From: Candidatus Gastranaerophilales bacterium | GTDB lineage: Bacteria > Cyanobacteriota > Vampirovibrionia > Gastranaerophilales > Gastranaerophilaceae | NCBI GenBank assembly: GCA_017461425.1 | Contig: JAFTXY010000007.1 | Span: forward strand, 1 to 64,000 | Direction: 5' to 3' | DNA length: 64,000 nucleotides | Shown: piece by piece, positions 41,972 to 50,398 of the stretch | Numbering within the stretch: position 1 is the first letter of the stretch | Layout of the letters: each line of letters opens with the position of its first letter | Program-made: the position numbers and the translations under genes | The notes under the pieces: generated by a model | The model's input: the letters and a program-made list of their open reading frames with translations, nothing else | Database searches by the model: none | What the model was told of the DNA's origin: nothing

Positions 41972-42388
41972 TTGAATATAAAAGTTGTACTGGAAGCTAA
42001 ACTAAAAGAAAGTTTTTACAAAGAAGGCGCTTTTGAATACCAAAAGCGCCTTTTGGGTAGAGTTGAAATTATAGAAGTTTCAAGCATTGAAGAATATATC
42101 AAAAATAAACAAAATGCTTTTATAATTACAATGGAAATAGAGGGTAAACAATTATCCAGTGAACAATTTGCACAAAAAATAAGAGAAATAGAACAAGACG
42201 GATACTATAACGAAATATTATTTTTAATTGGTGGAGCATACGGACTAGATAATTCTGTTAGAGCAAAATCTAATTTCAAATTTTCTATGTCAAAATTAAC
42301 ATTCTTGCATCAAGAAGCAGTTTTGATTTTAATGGAACAAATTTATAGAGCATATAAAATTTTAAATAATGAACCATATCATAAATAA
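41972..42388 (+). CDS. rlmH: 23S rRNA pseudouridine-1915 N3-methyltransferase (RlmH)
   Basis: SPOUT methyltransferase, 138 aa, that modifies pseudouridine 1915 of 23S rRNA in the 70S ribosome. The knot region LFLIGGAYGLDNSVRAKSNF and the diagnostic C-terminus HQEAVLILMEQIYRAYKILN, ending NNEPYHK, are present. I choose the TTG at 41972, 2 nt after the symporter stop and with AAAAGG about 8 nt upstream, since the frame upstream lies within the symporter gene. The family is usually 155-160 aa, so this copy is short at the N-terminus. Confidence 0.9.
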   Translation: MNIKVVLEAKLKESFYKEGAFEYQKRLLGRVEIIEVSSIEEYIKNKQNAFIITMEIEGKQLSSEQFAQKIREIEQDGYYNEILFLIGGAYGLDNSVRAKSNFKFSMSKLTFLHQEAVLILMEQIYRAYKILNNEPYHK

Positions 42389-42398
42389 GGAATATAAA

Positions 42399-43703
42399 AT
42401 GAGAGCAGTTGATTTAATTCAAAAGAAAAAAGAAGGTTTGAAACATACTAAAGAAGAAATTTATTTTTTAGTTAATGGTTATACAAATGGGCAAATTGAA
42501 GATTATCAAATGTCTGCTTGGCTTATGGCTGTTTGCTTTAAAGGTTTGGATGATGAAGAAACTGCTTGGTTAACTCAAAGCTTTGTTGAATCTGGTGATA
42601 TTTTAGATTTTTCTGATATTTCAACAAATGTTGCTGATAAACATTCAACTGGTGGAGTTGGCGACAAAGTAACTTTGGTTTTAATTCCTATTTTGGCTCA
42701 GCTTGGAGTGTATACGGCCAAATTATCAGGCAGAGGACTTGGTTTTACAGGTGGCACAATAGACAAATTAGAATCTATTCCTAATTTTAGATGTGAATTA
42801 TCTAATGAAGAATTTTTTAAACAAATTAAAGATATTAAAGTGGCAATTTCATCTCAAAGTCCTAATTTGACTCCTGCAGATGGTAAAATATATGCACTTC
42901 GTGATGTAACAGCAACTGTTGATAACAAAAGTTTGATTTGCGCTTCTGTTGTATCTAAAAAAATTGCATCAGGCGCAAAATCAATTGTTTTGGATGTTAA
43001 ATATGGTTCTGGTGCATTTTTGAAAACCCCAGAAGCTGCACATGAACTTGGTGATTTAATGATAAAAACCGGCAAATTATTAAATAGAAATATTGATGTT
43101 GTTGTAAGTTCAATGGAACAACCTTTAGGATTGAATATTGGAAATAGCTTAGAAGTTATAGAATCAATTGAATTTTTAAAAGGAAACTATAGTGAAGATT
43201 TATATGAAATAACTTTAGAATTAGCAACCAAAACACTTTTAAATTGTTCTGCTGCGCAAAATGAAATACAAGCAAAAGAAATGGTAGATAAAGTTATTCA
43301 AGATGGTAGCGCATTGAATAAATTCAGAGAAATAATAATCGCTCAAGGCGGAAATGAAAATGTTATAAATAATTATTCATTGTTTGATATAGGTAAAAAT
43401 TCAATTGAAATTAAAGCAAACCAAGAGGGTTATATTTCAAATTTAATAGCTCTTGAAGTTGCTCACAGTGCAAAATTATTAGGAGCAGGTAGGGATAAAA
43501 AATCTGATTCTATAAATTTTGGAGCCGGTATTTCTTTAAGAAAAAAAGTTGGCGATTTTGTTAAAGAAAATGAAACCGTTATGGAATTATTTTATGATGA
43601 AGTTTCTGAATCAAAATTGAATGACGCAATCAATATTGCTAAAAATTCTTTTGAAATTTCATCACAAAAGATTGAAAAACCACAATTGATTTTCAAGAAT
43701 TAA
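42399..43703 (+). CDS. Pyrimidine-nucleoside / thymidine phosphorylase
   Basis: 434-aa nucleoside phosphorylase that splits thymidine or uridine to base and (deoxy)ribose-1-phosphate. It has the family start MRAVDLIQKKKEGLKHTKEE, NGQIEDYQMSAWLMAV, the phosphate-binding DKHSTGGVGDKVTL and the substrate segment KLSGRGLGFTGGTIDKLESI; KYGSGAF follows. I start at the ATG at 42399 with AAGGA upstream rather than 42369 inside rlmH. It could be DeoA or Pdp. The stop overlaps the convergent gene by TTAA. Confidence 0.92.
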   Translation: MRAVDLIQKKKEGLKHTKEEIYFLVNGYTNGQIEDYQMSAWLMAVCFKGLDDEETAWLTQSFVESGDILDFSDISTNVADKHSTGGVGDKVTLVLIPILAQLGVYTAKLSGRGLGFTGGTIDKLESIPNFRCELSNEEFFKQIKDIKVAISSQSPNLTPADGKIYALRDVTATVDNKSLICASVVSKKIASGAKSIVLDVKYGSGAFLKTPEAAHELGDLMIKTGKLLNRNIDVVVSSMEQPLGLNIGNSLEVIESIEFLKGNYSEDLYEITLELATKTLLNCSAAQNEIQAKEMVDKVIQDGSALNKFREIIIAQGGNENVINNYSLFDIGKNSIEIKANQEGYISNLIALEVAHSAKLLGAGRDKKSDSINFGAGISLRKKVGDFVKENETVMELFYDEVSESKLNDAINIAKNSFEISSQKIEKPQLIFKN

Positions 43704-44578
43704 TAACTTACTAAAATTCCTGGGTTATTTTTTCTTAAATCTCTAGAAGCACATACGTTTTCACTATAGATACTTAGTTTATTATCCATAAAAACGTATT
43801 CTTGTTGATGCGAGTTTTCAAATTCGTTTGTATACTTTTTATTTATAGTAAATGATATATTTTTATTCTTGTTATCGTAACCAATTGATACAGCGCTGAA
43901 TTTTGTTAATGCAGAGTATAAAATATTTTCTTCGTATTTTTCTAATGCATTATCTTTATAGCTATATTGTCTATCAATGCTGTAATTTGTTCTATTGATT
44001 TGTTTAACCCCTTTAATAACGGTTACTTCGCTATTTCTTGGATTAAATTGATATTCATCATATTTGTCGCCTTTTTCATCATATTCTTTTATGATTGTAG
44101 GTTTTAAATTTTTATCAAAATATGTTGTTCTTTTTAAATTTCCATCTAAATCAAATTCTTCCATTGTGTCTGGATTATCGTTATCGTATTGGGTTGATGT
44201 AAAAATGATGCTTTTGTTTTCATCTATATCGAAAATTCTTCCAAAGAATGATTCATTGGCAAATTTAATCGTTTCAACTGCTTGCGAGTACTTTTCACTA
44301 GCTTCATCTAGAATATTTTTTGAATCTCTGATTATAAAATTAGCTTTTGCTAAAATATTTGGCGCATTTTCTTGCGCTTTTTTCTTCGTTTCTTCTTTTG
44401 ATTGAATTTTTTTTGCAAAGTTTAAATCAAGACCAGTCAAATTATTCGAAGCAACTTGTTGTTGTCCGATTGAATTTGTTGTTCCTAAATTAGCTGAGGA
44501 AACTGGCGTAGCGCTAATTTCTCTTTTATTATCTGATGATGAAATGCTATTTATTTGACCTAATTTTTTAATATGCAT
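43700..44578 (-). CDS. Hypothetical protein with beta-rich repeat-like C-terminus (292 aa)
   Basis: Unrecognised. The first 75 residues are Ser/Asn/Gln-rich and probably disordered (MHIKKLGQINSISSSDNK). A helical stretch (NILAKANFIIRDSKNILDEA) follows. The rest is rich in alternating Tyr/Asp/Lys strands (EEFDLDGNLKRTTYFDKNLK, KEYDEKGDKYDEYQFN), like the short strand repeats (YD-repeat or MORN-like) of secreted proteins. No signal peptide. Its ribosome binding site GGAGGGG lies inside a strong hairpin directly after hflC-like gene. Confidence 0.7.
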   Translation of the reverse strand: MHIKKLGQINSISSSDNKREISATPVSSANLGTTNSIGQQQVASNNLTGLDLNFAKKIQSKEETKKKAQENAPNILAKANFIIRDSKNILDEASEKYSQAVETIKFANESFFGRIFDIDENKSIIFTSTQYDNDNPDTMEEFDLDGNLKRTTYFDKNLKPTIIKEYDEKGDKYDEYQFNPRNSEVTVIKGVKQINRTNYSIDRQYSYKDNALEKYEENILYSALTKFSAVSIGYDNKNKNISFTINKKYTNEFENSHQQEYVFMDNKLSIYSENVCASRDLRKNNPGILVSY

Positions 44579-44627
44579 AAAAAATCCCCTCCGTATATTT
44601 ATATAAAAAATTTGGAGAGGATTTTTT
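44579..44627 (-). promoter_or_regulatory. Long hairpin that masks the ribosome binding site of the 43700 gene
   Basis: On the minus strand, AAAAAATCCTCTCC (44614-44627 complement) pairs over 14 bp, with one G-U, to GGAGGGGATTTTTT (44579-44592), leaving a 21-nt loop. The downstream arm contains the Shine-Dalgarno sequence and ends in six T directly before the ATG. It could be the terminator of the prohibitin-like gene or a translation switch for the next gene. On the plus strand the stem is also followed by seven T. Confidence 0.65.
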
Positions 44628-44646
44628 TGCGTTTCTTTACAAATCT

Positions 44647-45435
44647 TTACTTTTTAGTTTGAAGATTTAAAAATGGAATTGTGTTGCCCATTAGGTATTC
44701 AGGAAGCTTTCCGTTCCATTTTTGAACTGCTTCATATTCAACTAAAGCTTTATTTTGAGTAAGAGCAGTTGCTCTAATTCTCATTGATTTAGCTTCTGCT
44801 TCTGCTGAAATAATTTTTTGTTTAGCTTCTTCTTCAATTTGAACTGTTTTGTTTTTTGCTTTAAGAGCTTCTTGTTCTGCTTTAACTTTTTCTTCAATTG
44901 CTCTTTCAAATACATCTGAATAATTAATTGCTGTCATTTGGAAGTCAGATATATTGATGTAGTTATCTTGTAAATGGTCATATAATTTAACTAAAATTTC
45001 TTTTGTTGCTTTTTCTCTATTGGCAACTAAATCTTGAGCATTCCATTTACCGATAACATCTTTTATTGTACCTTCGATAGCAGGCATTAGGATTGTATTT
45101 AAATAATCCATACCAACTTCTCTGTACATTTGGTGTACATATTGTGGCATAAGATTATAGTTTACAACATAACTAATTCTTGCTTGTTGACTATCTTTTG
45201 TGTAAACATCTGTAGACATTGAAATCTTTTGTGTTTTAACATTCATAACTTTGATTTTTGAAATAAATGGTGTTACAAAATGTATGCCTTCTGAATAGCT
45301 TTTTGGTGAAACTTTTCCTAAAGTAACTTTAACCCCACGTTGACCAACGCCAACCATAGCAATTGGGTTGCAGAAAATTACAAATATTACAAACAATATT
45401 AAAATTGCTAGTAATAAGCTTGCCTTATCTTTCAT
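44647..45435 (-). CDS. Prohibitin/HflC-like SPFH-domain membrane protein
   Basis: 262 aa: one N-terminal helix (LLLAILILFVIFVIFCNPIA, about 6-25), then an SPFH/band 7 domain (VGVGQRGVKVTLGKVSPKSY, KISMSTDVYTKDSQQARI) and a C-terminal coiled coil rich in Ala, Glu and Lys (KVKAEQEALKAKNKTVQIEE). Prohibitin-type proteins form large membrane rings that organise membrane microdomains and control proteases such as FtsH. A 63-aa membrane protein gene lies 10 nt upstream and is probably co-transcribed. Confidence 0.9.
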   Translation of the reverse strand: MKDKASLLLAILILFVIFVIFCNPIAMVGVGQRGVKVTLGKVSPKSYSEGIHFVTPFISKIKVMNVKTQKISMSTDVYTKDSQQARISYVVNYNLMPQYVHQMYREVGMDYLNTILMPAIEGTIKDVIGKWNAQDLVANREKATKEILVKLYDHLQDNYINISDFQMTAINYSDVFERAIEEKVKAEQEALKAKNKTVQIEEEAKQKIISAEAEAKSMRIRATALTQNKALVEYEAVQKWNGKLPEYLMGNTIPFLNLQTKK

Positions 45436-45445
45436 TTTTTTCTCC

Positions 45446-45637
45446 TTATATTAAACCTAAAATTGAAATTGTTATAAACACCGCAACAATAAATACGATG
45501 AAGCCACCAAAGAATATCAAAATTTGTTTACCGTATTTTTGATATAAATTAGTTCCAGTTATTAAACTAACTGCGGACAAAACTAAATTAATTGCAATTG
45601 TTGCACCGATGATTAAAAATAAAATTCTTAAAGCCAT
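45446..45637 (-). CDS. Small two-helix membrane protein (63 aa)
   Basis: 63 aa with two strongly hydrophobic segments (ILFLIIGATIAINLVLSAVS and ILIFFGGFIVFIVAVFITIS) joined by LITGTNLYQKYGKQ. GAGGAA lies 5 nt before the ATG. Its stop is 10 nt before the prohibitin-like ATG, so it may help or anchor that protein. Not recognised as a named family. Confidence 0.75.
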   Translation of the reverse strand: MALRILFLIIGATIAINLVLSAVSLITGTNLYQKYGKQILIFFGGFIVFIVAVFITISILGLI

Positions 45638-45717
45638 AATTCCTCTTTTTGTTTATAATAAATAATATATTATGCTTTTGCATCATATTGACGTATTAAT
45701 TTATTAAGGAGTTAAAT

Positions 45718-46929
45718 TTGAATAATCTGGATTTGGAAAAAGTTTATAATGCGGCAGAAGTTTTATCTAAAATTGCAAGAAAGACAGATTTGCATAAAAG
45801 TTCTTTTTTAAGCAAAAAGAATAATATTTATTTAAAAGCTGAAAATCTTCAATTGACTGGTTCTTTTAAATTAAGAGGTGCGTATTATAAAATTTCTAAA
45901 CTATCGGATAATGATAAAAGCAAAGGTGTAATTGCTTGTTCTGCTGGCAATCATGCGCAAGGTGTTGCTTTGGCTGCAAAAGAAAAAAATATCAAAGCAA
46001 CAATATTTATGCCTGCAACTGCTCCGATTTCAAAAGTTGAAGCAACAAGAAGTTATGGCTCTGATATTAAATTGATTGATGGAGTTTATGATGATGCATA
46101 TAATGCTGCAGTTGAATTTCAAAAAGAAACAAATGGTATTTTTATTCACCCGTTTAATGACATTGATGTTATAGCAGGGCAAGGCACAATAGCACTTGAA
46201 ATACTTGAGCAACTAAATGATGTTGATGCAATTGTTGTTCCAATAGGAGGCGGGGGATTAATCGCTGGGGTTGCTGCAACAATTAAACAAATCAAGCCAG
46301 ATTGTAAGGTTTATGGCGTTCAAGCAACGGGTGCTGGTTCTATGTATGAATCATTTAAGCAAGATAGAAGAATTGAATTAAACAATGTTTCAACATTTGC
46401 GGACGGTACTGCAGTTAAACTTCCGGGAGAAATTACGTATGATTATTGTAAAAAATACGTTGATGATGTTGTTTTAGTTTCAGAAGATGAAATTGCGACA
46501 GCTGTTCTAACATTAATGGAAAAAGAAAAAATGGTTTCAGAGGGCGCTGGTGCATTATCTGTTGCCGCTGTTTTATTTGATAAAATTCCTTTGGAAAATA
46601 AAAATATTGTTTGCCTTGTTTCTGGTGGAAATATTGATGTAAATATACTTTCAAGAGTTATTAATCGTGGTTTATTAAAAACAGGACGTATTTCAAGCAT
46701 TACAATTGAATTATTAGACAAGCCAGGACAATTAAGAGAGGTTAGTACAATTATTGCTCAATATGGGGCAAATGTTATCAGAGTTCGCCATAATCAAGGT
46801 GGAGAAGGTACTGATATTAATGACTGCTTCTTGAAAATTTCTATGGAGACAAGAAATTTTGAGCATTTTGAACAAATAAAAAATGCTTTAATAGAAAAAG
46901 GTTATAGAGTAACTTCAGTTGTTCAATAG
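45718..46929 (+). CDS. ilvA: Threonine ammonia-lyase (threonine dehydratase)
   Basis: PLP fold-type II enzyme, 403 aa, that converts threonine to 2-oxobutanoate and ammonia. The PLP lysine lies in LTGSFKLRGAYYKI. Other motifs are ACSAGNHAQGVALAAK, FMPATAPISKVEATRSYG, the phosphate-binding VPIGGGGLIAGVA and LVSGGNIDVN. A single C-terminal ACT-like domain (about 325-403) marks the short form often called catabolic (TdcB-type), though many bacteria use it for isoleucine synthesis. Start is TTG with AAGGAG 6 nt upstream. ridA follows after 8 nt. Confidence 0.93.
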   Translation: MNNLDLEKVYNAAEVLSKIARKTDLHKSSFLSKKNNIYLKAENLQLTGSFKLRGAYYKISKLSDNDKSKGVIACSAGNHAQGVALAAKEKNIKATIFMPATAPISKVEATRSYGSDIKLIDGVYDDAYNAAVEFQKETNGIFIHPFNDIDVIAGQGTIALEILEQLNDVDAIVVPIGGGGLIAGVAATIKQIKPDCKVYGVQATGAGSMYESFKQDRRIELNNVSTFADGTAVKLPGEITYDYCKKYVDDVVLVSEDEIATAVLTLMEKEKMVSEGAGALSVAAVLFDKIPLENKNIVCLVSGGNIDVNILSRVINRGLLKTGRISSITIELLDKPGQLREVSTIIAQYGANVIRVRHNQGGEGTDINDCFLKISMETRNFEHFEQIKNALIEKGYRVTSVVQ

Positions 46930-46937
46930 GAGATGTT

Positions 46938-47309
46938 ATGAAAAAAATTTATACTACAATGGCACCAGAACCAGTCGGACCATATTCGCAAGCTATTAAG
47001 GTTAATGGTTTTTTATATTGCTCAGGGCAAATTGCAATAAACCCCGATAATAATGTTTTTGAAAACAAGACAATTGAAGAGCAAACTTTTAGAGTTATGA
47101 AAAACATTGAAGCTGTTTTAGAAGAAGCTGGATATAATTTTGAAAATGTCGTTAAGACAACTTGTTTTTTAGATGATATGAATAATTTTGCAGCTTTTAA
47201 TGAAATTTATGCAAAATATTTTACTTCTTCTCCGGCACGTTCTTGTGTTGAGGCGAAATTGCCAAAGGGTGCTAAAGTAGAAGTCGAAGTTATTGCTTAT
47301 AAAGCTTAA
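46938..47309 (+). CDS. ridA: 2-iminobutanoate/2-iminopropanoate deaminase (RidA)
   Basis: 123-aa protein of the YjgF/RidA family. It hydrolyses the reactive enamine/imine that dehydratases such as IlvA release, protecting PLP enzymes. Typical sequence: PEPVGPYSQAIKVNGFLYCSGQIAI (shown here as VGPYSQAIKVNGFLYCSGQ), KTTCFLDDMNNFAAFNEIY and the catalytic Arg in SPARSCVEAKLPKGAKVEVE. GGAG lies before the ATG and it directly follows ilvA, a functional pairing. The stop shares TTAA with the convergent small gene. Confidence 0.95.
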   Translation: MKKIYTTMAPEPVGPYSQAIKVNGFLYCSGQIAINPDNNVFENKTIEEQTFRVMKNIEAVLEEAGYNFENVVKTTCFLDDMNNFAAFNEIYAKYFTSSPARSCVEAKLPKGAKVEVEVIAYKA

Positions 47310-47620
47310 TTTTCTTCTGCTAATAAATAAGGGTTAAAATTTTGTTTTTGATTATTTGATTGGTTTTGTGATGAGTTATTTTCAAATTCATCAAGCAATG
47401 ATGTATCTAATATAAATCCAGGCGGCATACCTAATGAACTAAAAACAATTTTTTGTTGTTTTTGGGAGTGCTCTTCAATTTTAGATGCTTCGTCCAAAAT
47501 CATGTCTTCAAATGTATTTTCATATGCGCTTTGCGCATCAAACATTGATGTTGCGCTAATTCTGACGGAATTTTCAAGATTAAGCATTCCTGATGTATTG
47601 AAACTTATTTCGTTAGTCAT
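47306..47620 (-). CDS. Hypothetical protein with ISF-type N-terminus (104 aa)
   Basis: Unrecognised. It starts MTNEISFNTSGMLNLENSVR, a helical acidic middle follows (AYENTFEDMILDEASKIEEH), and the end is Gln/Asn-rich (NNSSQNQSNNQKQNFNPY) and likely disordered. AAGGAATGA precedes the ATG. The N-terminal ISF motif places it with the other SF-x-x proteins of the window. It might be a small secreted protein; no evidence on function. Confidence 0.68.
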   Translation of the reverse strand: MTNEISFNTSGMLNLENSVRISATSMFDAQSAYENTFEDMILDEASKIEEHSQKQQKIVFSSLGMPPGFILDTSLLDEFENNSSQNQSNNQKQNFNPYLLAEEN

Positions 47621-47639
47621 TTCATTCCTTTGAATTGAA

Positions 47640-48176
47640 TTATTTAATTAATGATTGAATTTCTTTGAAGTTTGGATGTTTTGAGCTTTTTAGAAAATCA
47701 AATAAAACTATTTCAAGAGAGGTTATAAAACCGCCTTTTTGTTTAATTAAATCTAGTGCACAGTTGTGATTACTCTCATTTCTTGACGAAGAGCAATCTT
47801 GAACAACATATACTTCATAGCCTTTATTGATTAAATCTATTGTTGTTTGAAGAGTACAGATATGTGTTTCTATGCCAAAAATTATAACTTGTTTTTTGTT
47901 TAGACTATCTATGTATTTTTTAAATTCATCTGTTTCGTATGCACTAAATGTAGTTTTTTCTATTTTTTTAAATGTTTTTATAGAATTTATTGATTCAATT
48001 GTTTCGCCAAGTCCTTTTGGATATTGTTCTGTAATTATTGTTTCTATATTTAAAATATTTGCGGTTTGCATTAATTTTGTACAATTAGATGCAATAACAT
48101 CAGGGTTATTTAACATTTTTACAAGTTTTTCTTGTAAATCAATACATACTATAACGGTGTTGGCAGGGTTTAACAT
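47640..48176 (-). CDS. Isochorismatase-family cysteine hydrolase
   Basis: 178-aa alpha/beta hydrolase of the isochorismatase/YcaC group. The catalytic triad is visible as Asp in VIVCIDLQEKLV, Lys in TEQYPKGLGET and Cys in IFGIETHICTLQTTIDL. I use the ATG at 48176 with GGAG upstream; the frame is open to 48377 but runs through the ribosomal operon terminator. Likely substrates are amides such as nicotinamide, but isochorismatase-like proteins are diverse and the substrate is unknown. Confidence 0.85.
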   Translation of the reverse strand: MLNPANTVIVCIDLQEKLVKMLNNPDVIASNCTKLMQTANILNIETIITEQYPKGLGETIESINSIKTFKKIEKTTFSAYETDEFKKYIDSLNKKQVIIFGIETHICTLQTTIDLINKGYEVYVVQDCSSSRNESNHNCALDLIKQKGGFITSLEIVLFDFLKSSKHPNFKEIQSLIK

Positions 48177-48257
48177 TTTAATACTCCATAAATCTAATAT
48201 AGTATTGCATAGATTTTTTAAAAAATAATCCTGTGTAAAGAGGGTTTTGTATGCAAT

Positions 48258-48287
48258 AAAAAACCGCCTCTTTTGAAGCGGTTTTTT
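48258..48287 (-). terminator. Terminator of the ribosomal-protein operon
   Basis: AAAAAACCGCnTC/GAnGCGGTTTTTT gives a GC-core hairpin with A/T flanks; on the minus strand it follows rpsI directly and ends in six T. It is close to symmetric, so it can work in both directions. Confidence 0.85.
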
Positions 48288-48303
48288 GATATTGATAATA
48301 ATA

Positions 48304-48705
48304 TTATCTTTTTGAAAATTGGAATCTTTTTCTTGCTCTTTTGCGACCGTATTTTTTACGTTCTTTAATACGAGCATCTCTAGTTAACAAGCCTTCTTGT
48401 TTTAAAGCAGGTTTGAATTCTTCATTCATTTCAACTAAAGCTCTAGAAATAGCTAATTGGATAGCATCTGCTTGAGCAGAAACACCGCCGCCGATAGCTT
48501 TAACTCTAACGTCGAATTTATCTTGGTTTTCAGTTAAAACTAATGGTCTGTAGATTGTCATTTCAAGAGATGGTCTGTTTCCAAAGTAACCTTTAAGAGT
48601 TTTGCCGTTAATAAAAATTCTACCTTTGCCTGAAACAACTTTTGCTACAGCAATTGAGCATTTTCTTCTACCAGTTTTTACGATTTCATTTTTATTATCA
48701 GCCAT
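48304..48705 (-). CDS. rpsI: 30S ribosomal protein S9
   Basis: 133 aa, last gene of the operon. KTGRRKCSIAVAKVVSGKGR at the N-terminus, VKAIGGGVSAQADAIQLAIS in the middle and the invariant basic tail KYGRKRARKRFQFSKR, whose end reaches the P-site tRNA, identify S9. Its ATG overlaps the rplM stop (1 nt), the usual L13-S9 coupling. Confidence 0.97.
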   Translation of the reverse strand: MADNKNEIVKTGRRKCSIAVAKVVSGKGRIFINGKTLKGYFGNRPSLEMTIYRPLVLTENQDKFDVRVKAIGGGVSAQADAIQLAISRALVEMNEEFKPALKQEGLLTRDARIKERKKYGRKRARKRFQFSKR

Positions 48706-49145
48706 TATTTATCTCCTTTTAATTCATATACTACAGGTTTTTGAGCTGCATGTGGGTGCTCAGCACCTGCATATACTTTTAATTTTTGGAATTGTTCATC
48801 ACCAAGAGTGTTGTGAGGAAGCATACCTTTAACTGCTTTTTCAATAGCTCTTGTTGGTGTTTTTTCCATCATAGCTTTGAAACTGATTTCTTTGAAACCG
48901 CCTGGGAATCCAGAGTGTGATCTGTATAATTTATCAGTTTCTTTTTTACCTGATACTGCTACTTTTTCTGCATTAATAACAATAACGAAATCACCAGTAT
49001 CAACGTTTGGTGTGAATTGAGGTTTATGTTTTCCTCTTAGTATATTGGCAGCTTCTACTGCTAGTCTACCTAAAGTAGCGCCATCAGCATCGATAACATA
49101 CCATTTTCTTTCTACTTCTAGTGGTTTTGCACTAAATGTTTTCAT
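48705..49145 (-). CDS. rplM: 50S ribosomal protein L13
   Basis: 146 aa. [40 protein letters not shown] and [20 protein letters not shown] are classical L13 sequence, followed by the [13 protein letters not shown] tail. It begins early assembly of the 50S subunit. It is preceded by truA (15 nt gap) and coupled to rpsI. Confidence 0.97.
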   Translation of the reverse strand: MKTFSAKPLEVERKWYVIDADGATLGRLAVEAANILRGKHKPQFTPNVDTGDFVIVINAEKVAVSGKKETDKLYRSHSGFPGGFKEISFKAMMEKTPTRAIEKAVKGMLPHNTLGDEQFQKLKVYAGAEHPHAAQKPVVYELKGDK

Positions 49146-49160
49146 TATTTACCTTCCTTT

Positions 49161-49949
49161 TTAAGAATTTATAGTTTGAATATAACTATCAACATCATCA
49201 TAACCTACATATTCAAGAGTTAAGCCTTGTGCGTCGATTACGTTTGCTGCTTGTTGTCGGTCTTTTGATTTAAGAACACGTTCCATAGTGTCTGGTGATA
49301 AATCGTGTCTTTCTATCAAAAGAATTTGCCCTACAATTGTTCTTACCATGTTGTAGAGAAATCTATTACCTACAATGTCGATAAAGATAAAATTTTGCCT
49401 ATTGTTTTTATTATTAGAAGCTTTTGCATAATATATAATGCAGTCGTTGTATGGGTTATCACAACGAGTTTTAAAAGCTTTGAAATCGTGATGCCCGATT
49501 AAATAAGAAAGTGATTGGTTTATTCTTTCTATATTTAATTTTTTGTGCGGGTAAAACAGATAGTTTTTTTCAAAGACCGAAGCAACATGGTCGTTTAAAA
49601 TTGTATATCTGTAATGTTTATATTTGGCATCTTTTTGAGCATGAAAAGTTTTATCAACTTCTTTTAGTTCAAAAACTTTTACATCTTCAGGCAGAATGCA
49701 ATTCAGAGAATATAAAAATTTACCTATATTTTCTATTTTGTTTGAATTAAAGTGCGCTACTTGAAATTTTGCGCTTACTTTTGCATCCGTTCTTCCTGAG
49801 AAGAATAAGCTTATTTTATCTTTTGTCAATGTGCAAAGTGCTTTTTCGAGTTCTCCTTGGACTGTTCTTTTGTCTGGTTGTCTTTGACTTCCATAAAAGT
49901 TTTCTCCAAAGAATTCAAAGCATATGATGTATTTAGCTTGAAACAACAT
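49161..49949 (-). CDS. truA: tRNA pseudouridine(38-40) synthase TruA
   Basis: 262 aa. The enzyme makes pseudouridine at positions 38-40 of tRNAs. Motifs: YGSQRQPDKRTVQGELEKAL, the catalytic Asp in FFSGRTDAKVSAKFQVAHF, and DFKAFKT and RFLYNMVRTIVGQ. Its start overlaps the rplQ stop by one base. Placement of truA between L17 and L13 genes is the arrangement known in Cyanobacteria and Firmicutes. Confidence 0.95.
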   Translation of the reverse strand: MLFQAKYIICFEFFGENFYGSQRQPDKRTVQGELEKALCTLTKDKISLFFSGRTDAKVSAKFQVAHFNSNKIENIGKFLYSLNCILPEDVKVFELKEVDKTFHAQKDAKYKHYRYTILNDHVASVFEKNYLFYPHKKLNIERINQSLSYLIGHHDFKAFKTRCDNPYNDCIIYYAKASNNKNNRQNFIFIDIVGNRFLYNMVRTIVGQILLIERHDLSPDTMERVLKSKDRQQAANVIDAQGLTLEYVGYDDVDSYIQTINS

Positions 49950-50377
49950 TAAACTAATTGAATTAATGCCATTTCTGCGTTGTCACCACGTCTTGGAGTT
50001 AATCTTAAGATTCTTGTATAACCACCATTACGTGTTGCATATTTTTTACCGATTACAGAAAATAATTGTCTTAACACAGTTTGTTTTGGTAATTTTTTAC
50101 CTTCTGGTTGTGCATCAAATAATTCACCAGTTTCAACATCGATGAATTTTTCTGTTTCGATATCATATATATCTTTTTTTGCTTCACGACGAGCAGCTAA
50201 GTCGCCTTTTTTAGCAAAAGTGATAATTGATTCAGCAAATGGTTTTAGAGCTTTAGCTCTTGCCATTGTAGTTGTAATTTCACCATGTAAGAACAGTTGA
50301 GATGCTAAAGAACGCAATAAAGCTTTTCTTTGATCTGCTGCCTTAGACAGTTTATGAATTTTACGACCGTGTCTCAT
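49949..50377 (-). CDS. rplQ: 50S ribosomal protein L17
   Basis: 142 aa. MRHGRKIHKLSKAADQRKAL and ASQLFLHGEITTTMARAKAL are diagnostic; the C-terminus GGYTRILRLTPRRGDNAEMA matches the family. It has an insertion around DIETEKFIDVETGELFDAQP compared with the usual 120-aa L17. It lies 21 nt after rpoA. Confidence 0.97.
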   Translation of the reverse strand: MRHGRKIHKLSKAADQRKALLRSLASQLFLHGEITTTMARAKALKPFAESIITFAKKGDLAARREAKKDIYDIETEKFIDVETGELFDAQPEGKKLPKQTVLRQLFSVIGKKYATRNGGYTRILRLTPRRGDNAEMALIQLV

Positions 50378-50398
50378 TTTATTTTTCCTTTTTTGTGA

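Noticed and set aside
48177-48377. Longer isochorismatase frame to 48377
   Set aside because: It would read through the rpsI terminator; the ATG at 48176 has GGAG and the family start.
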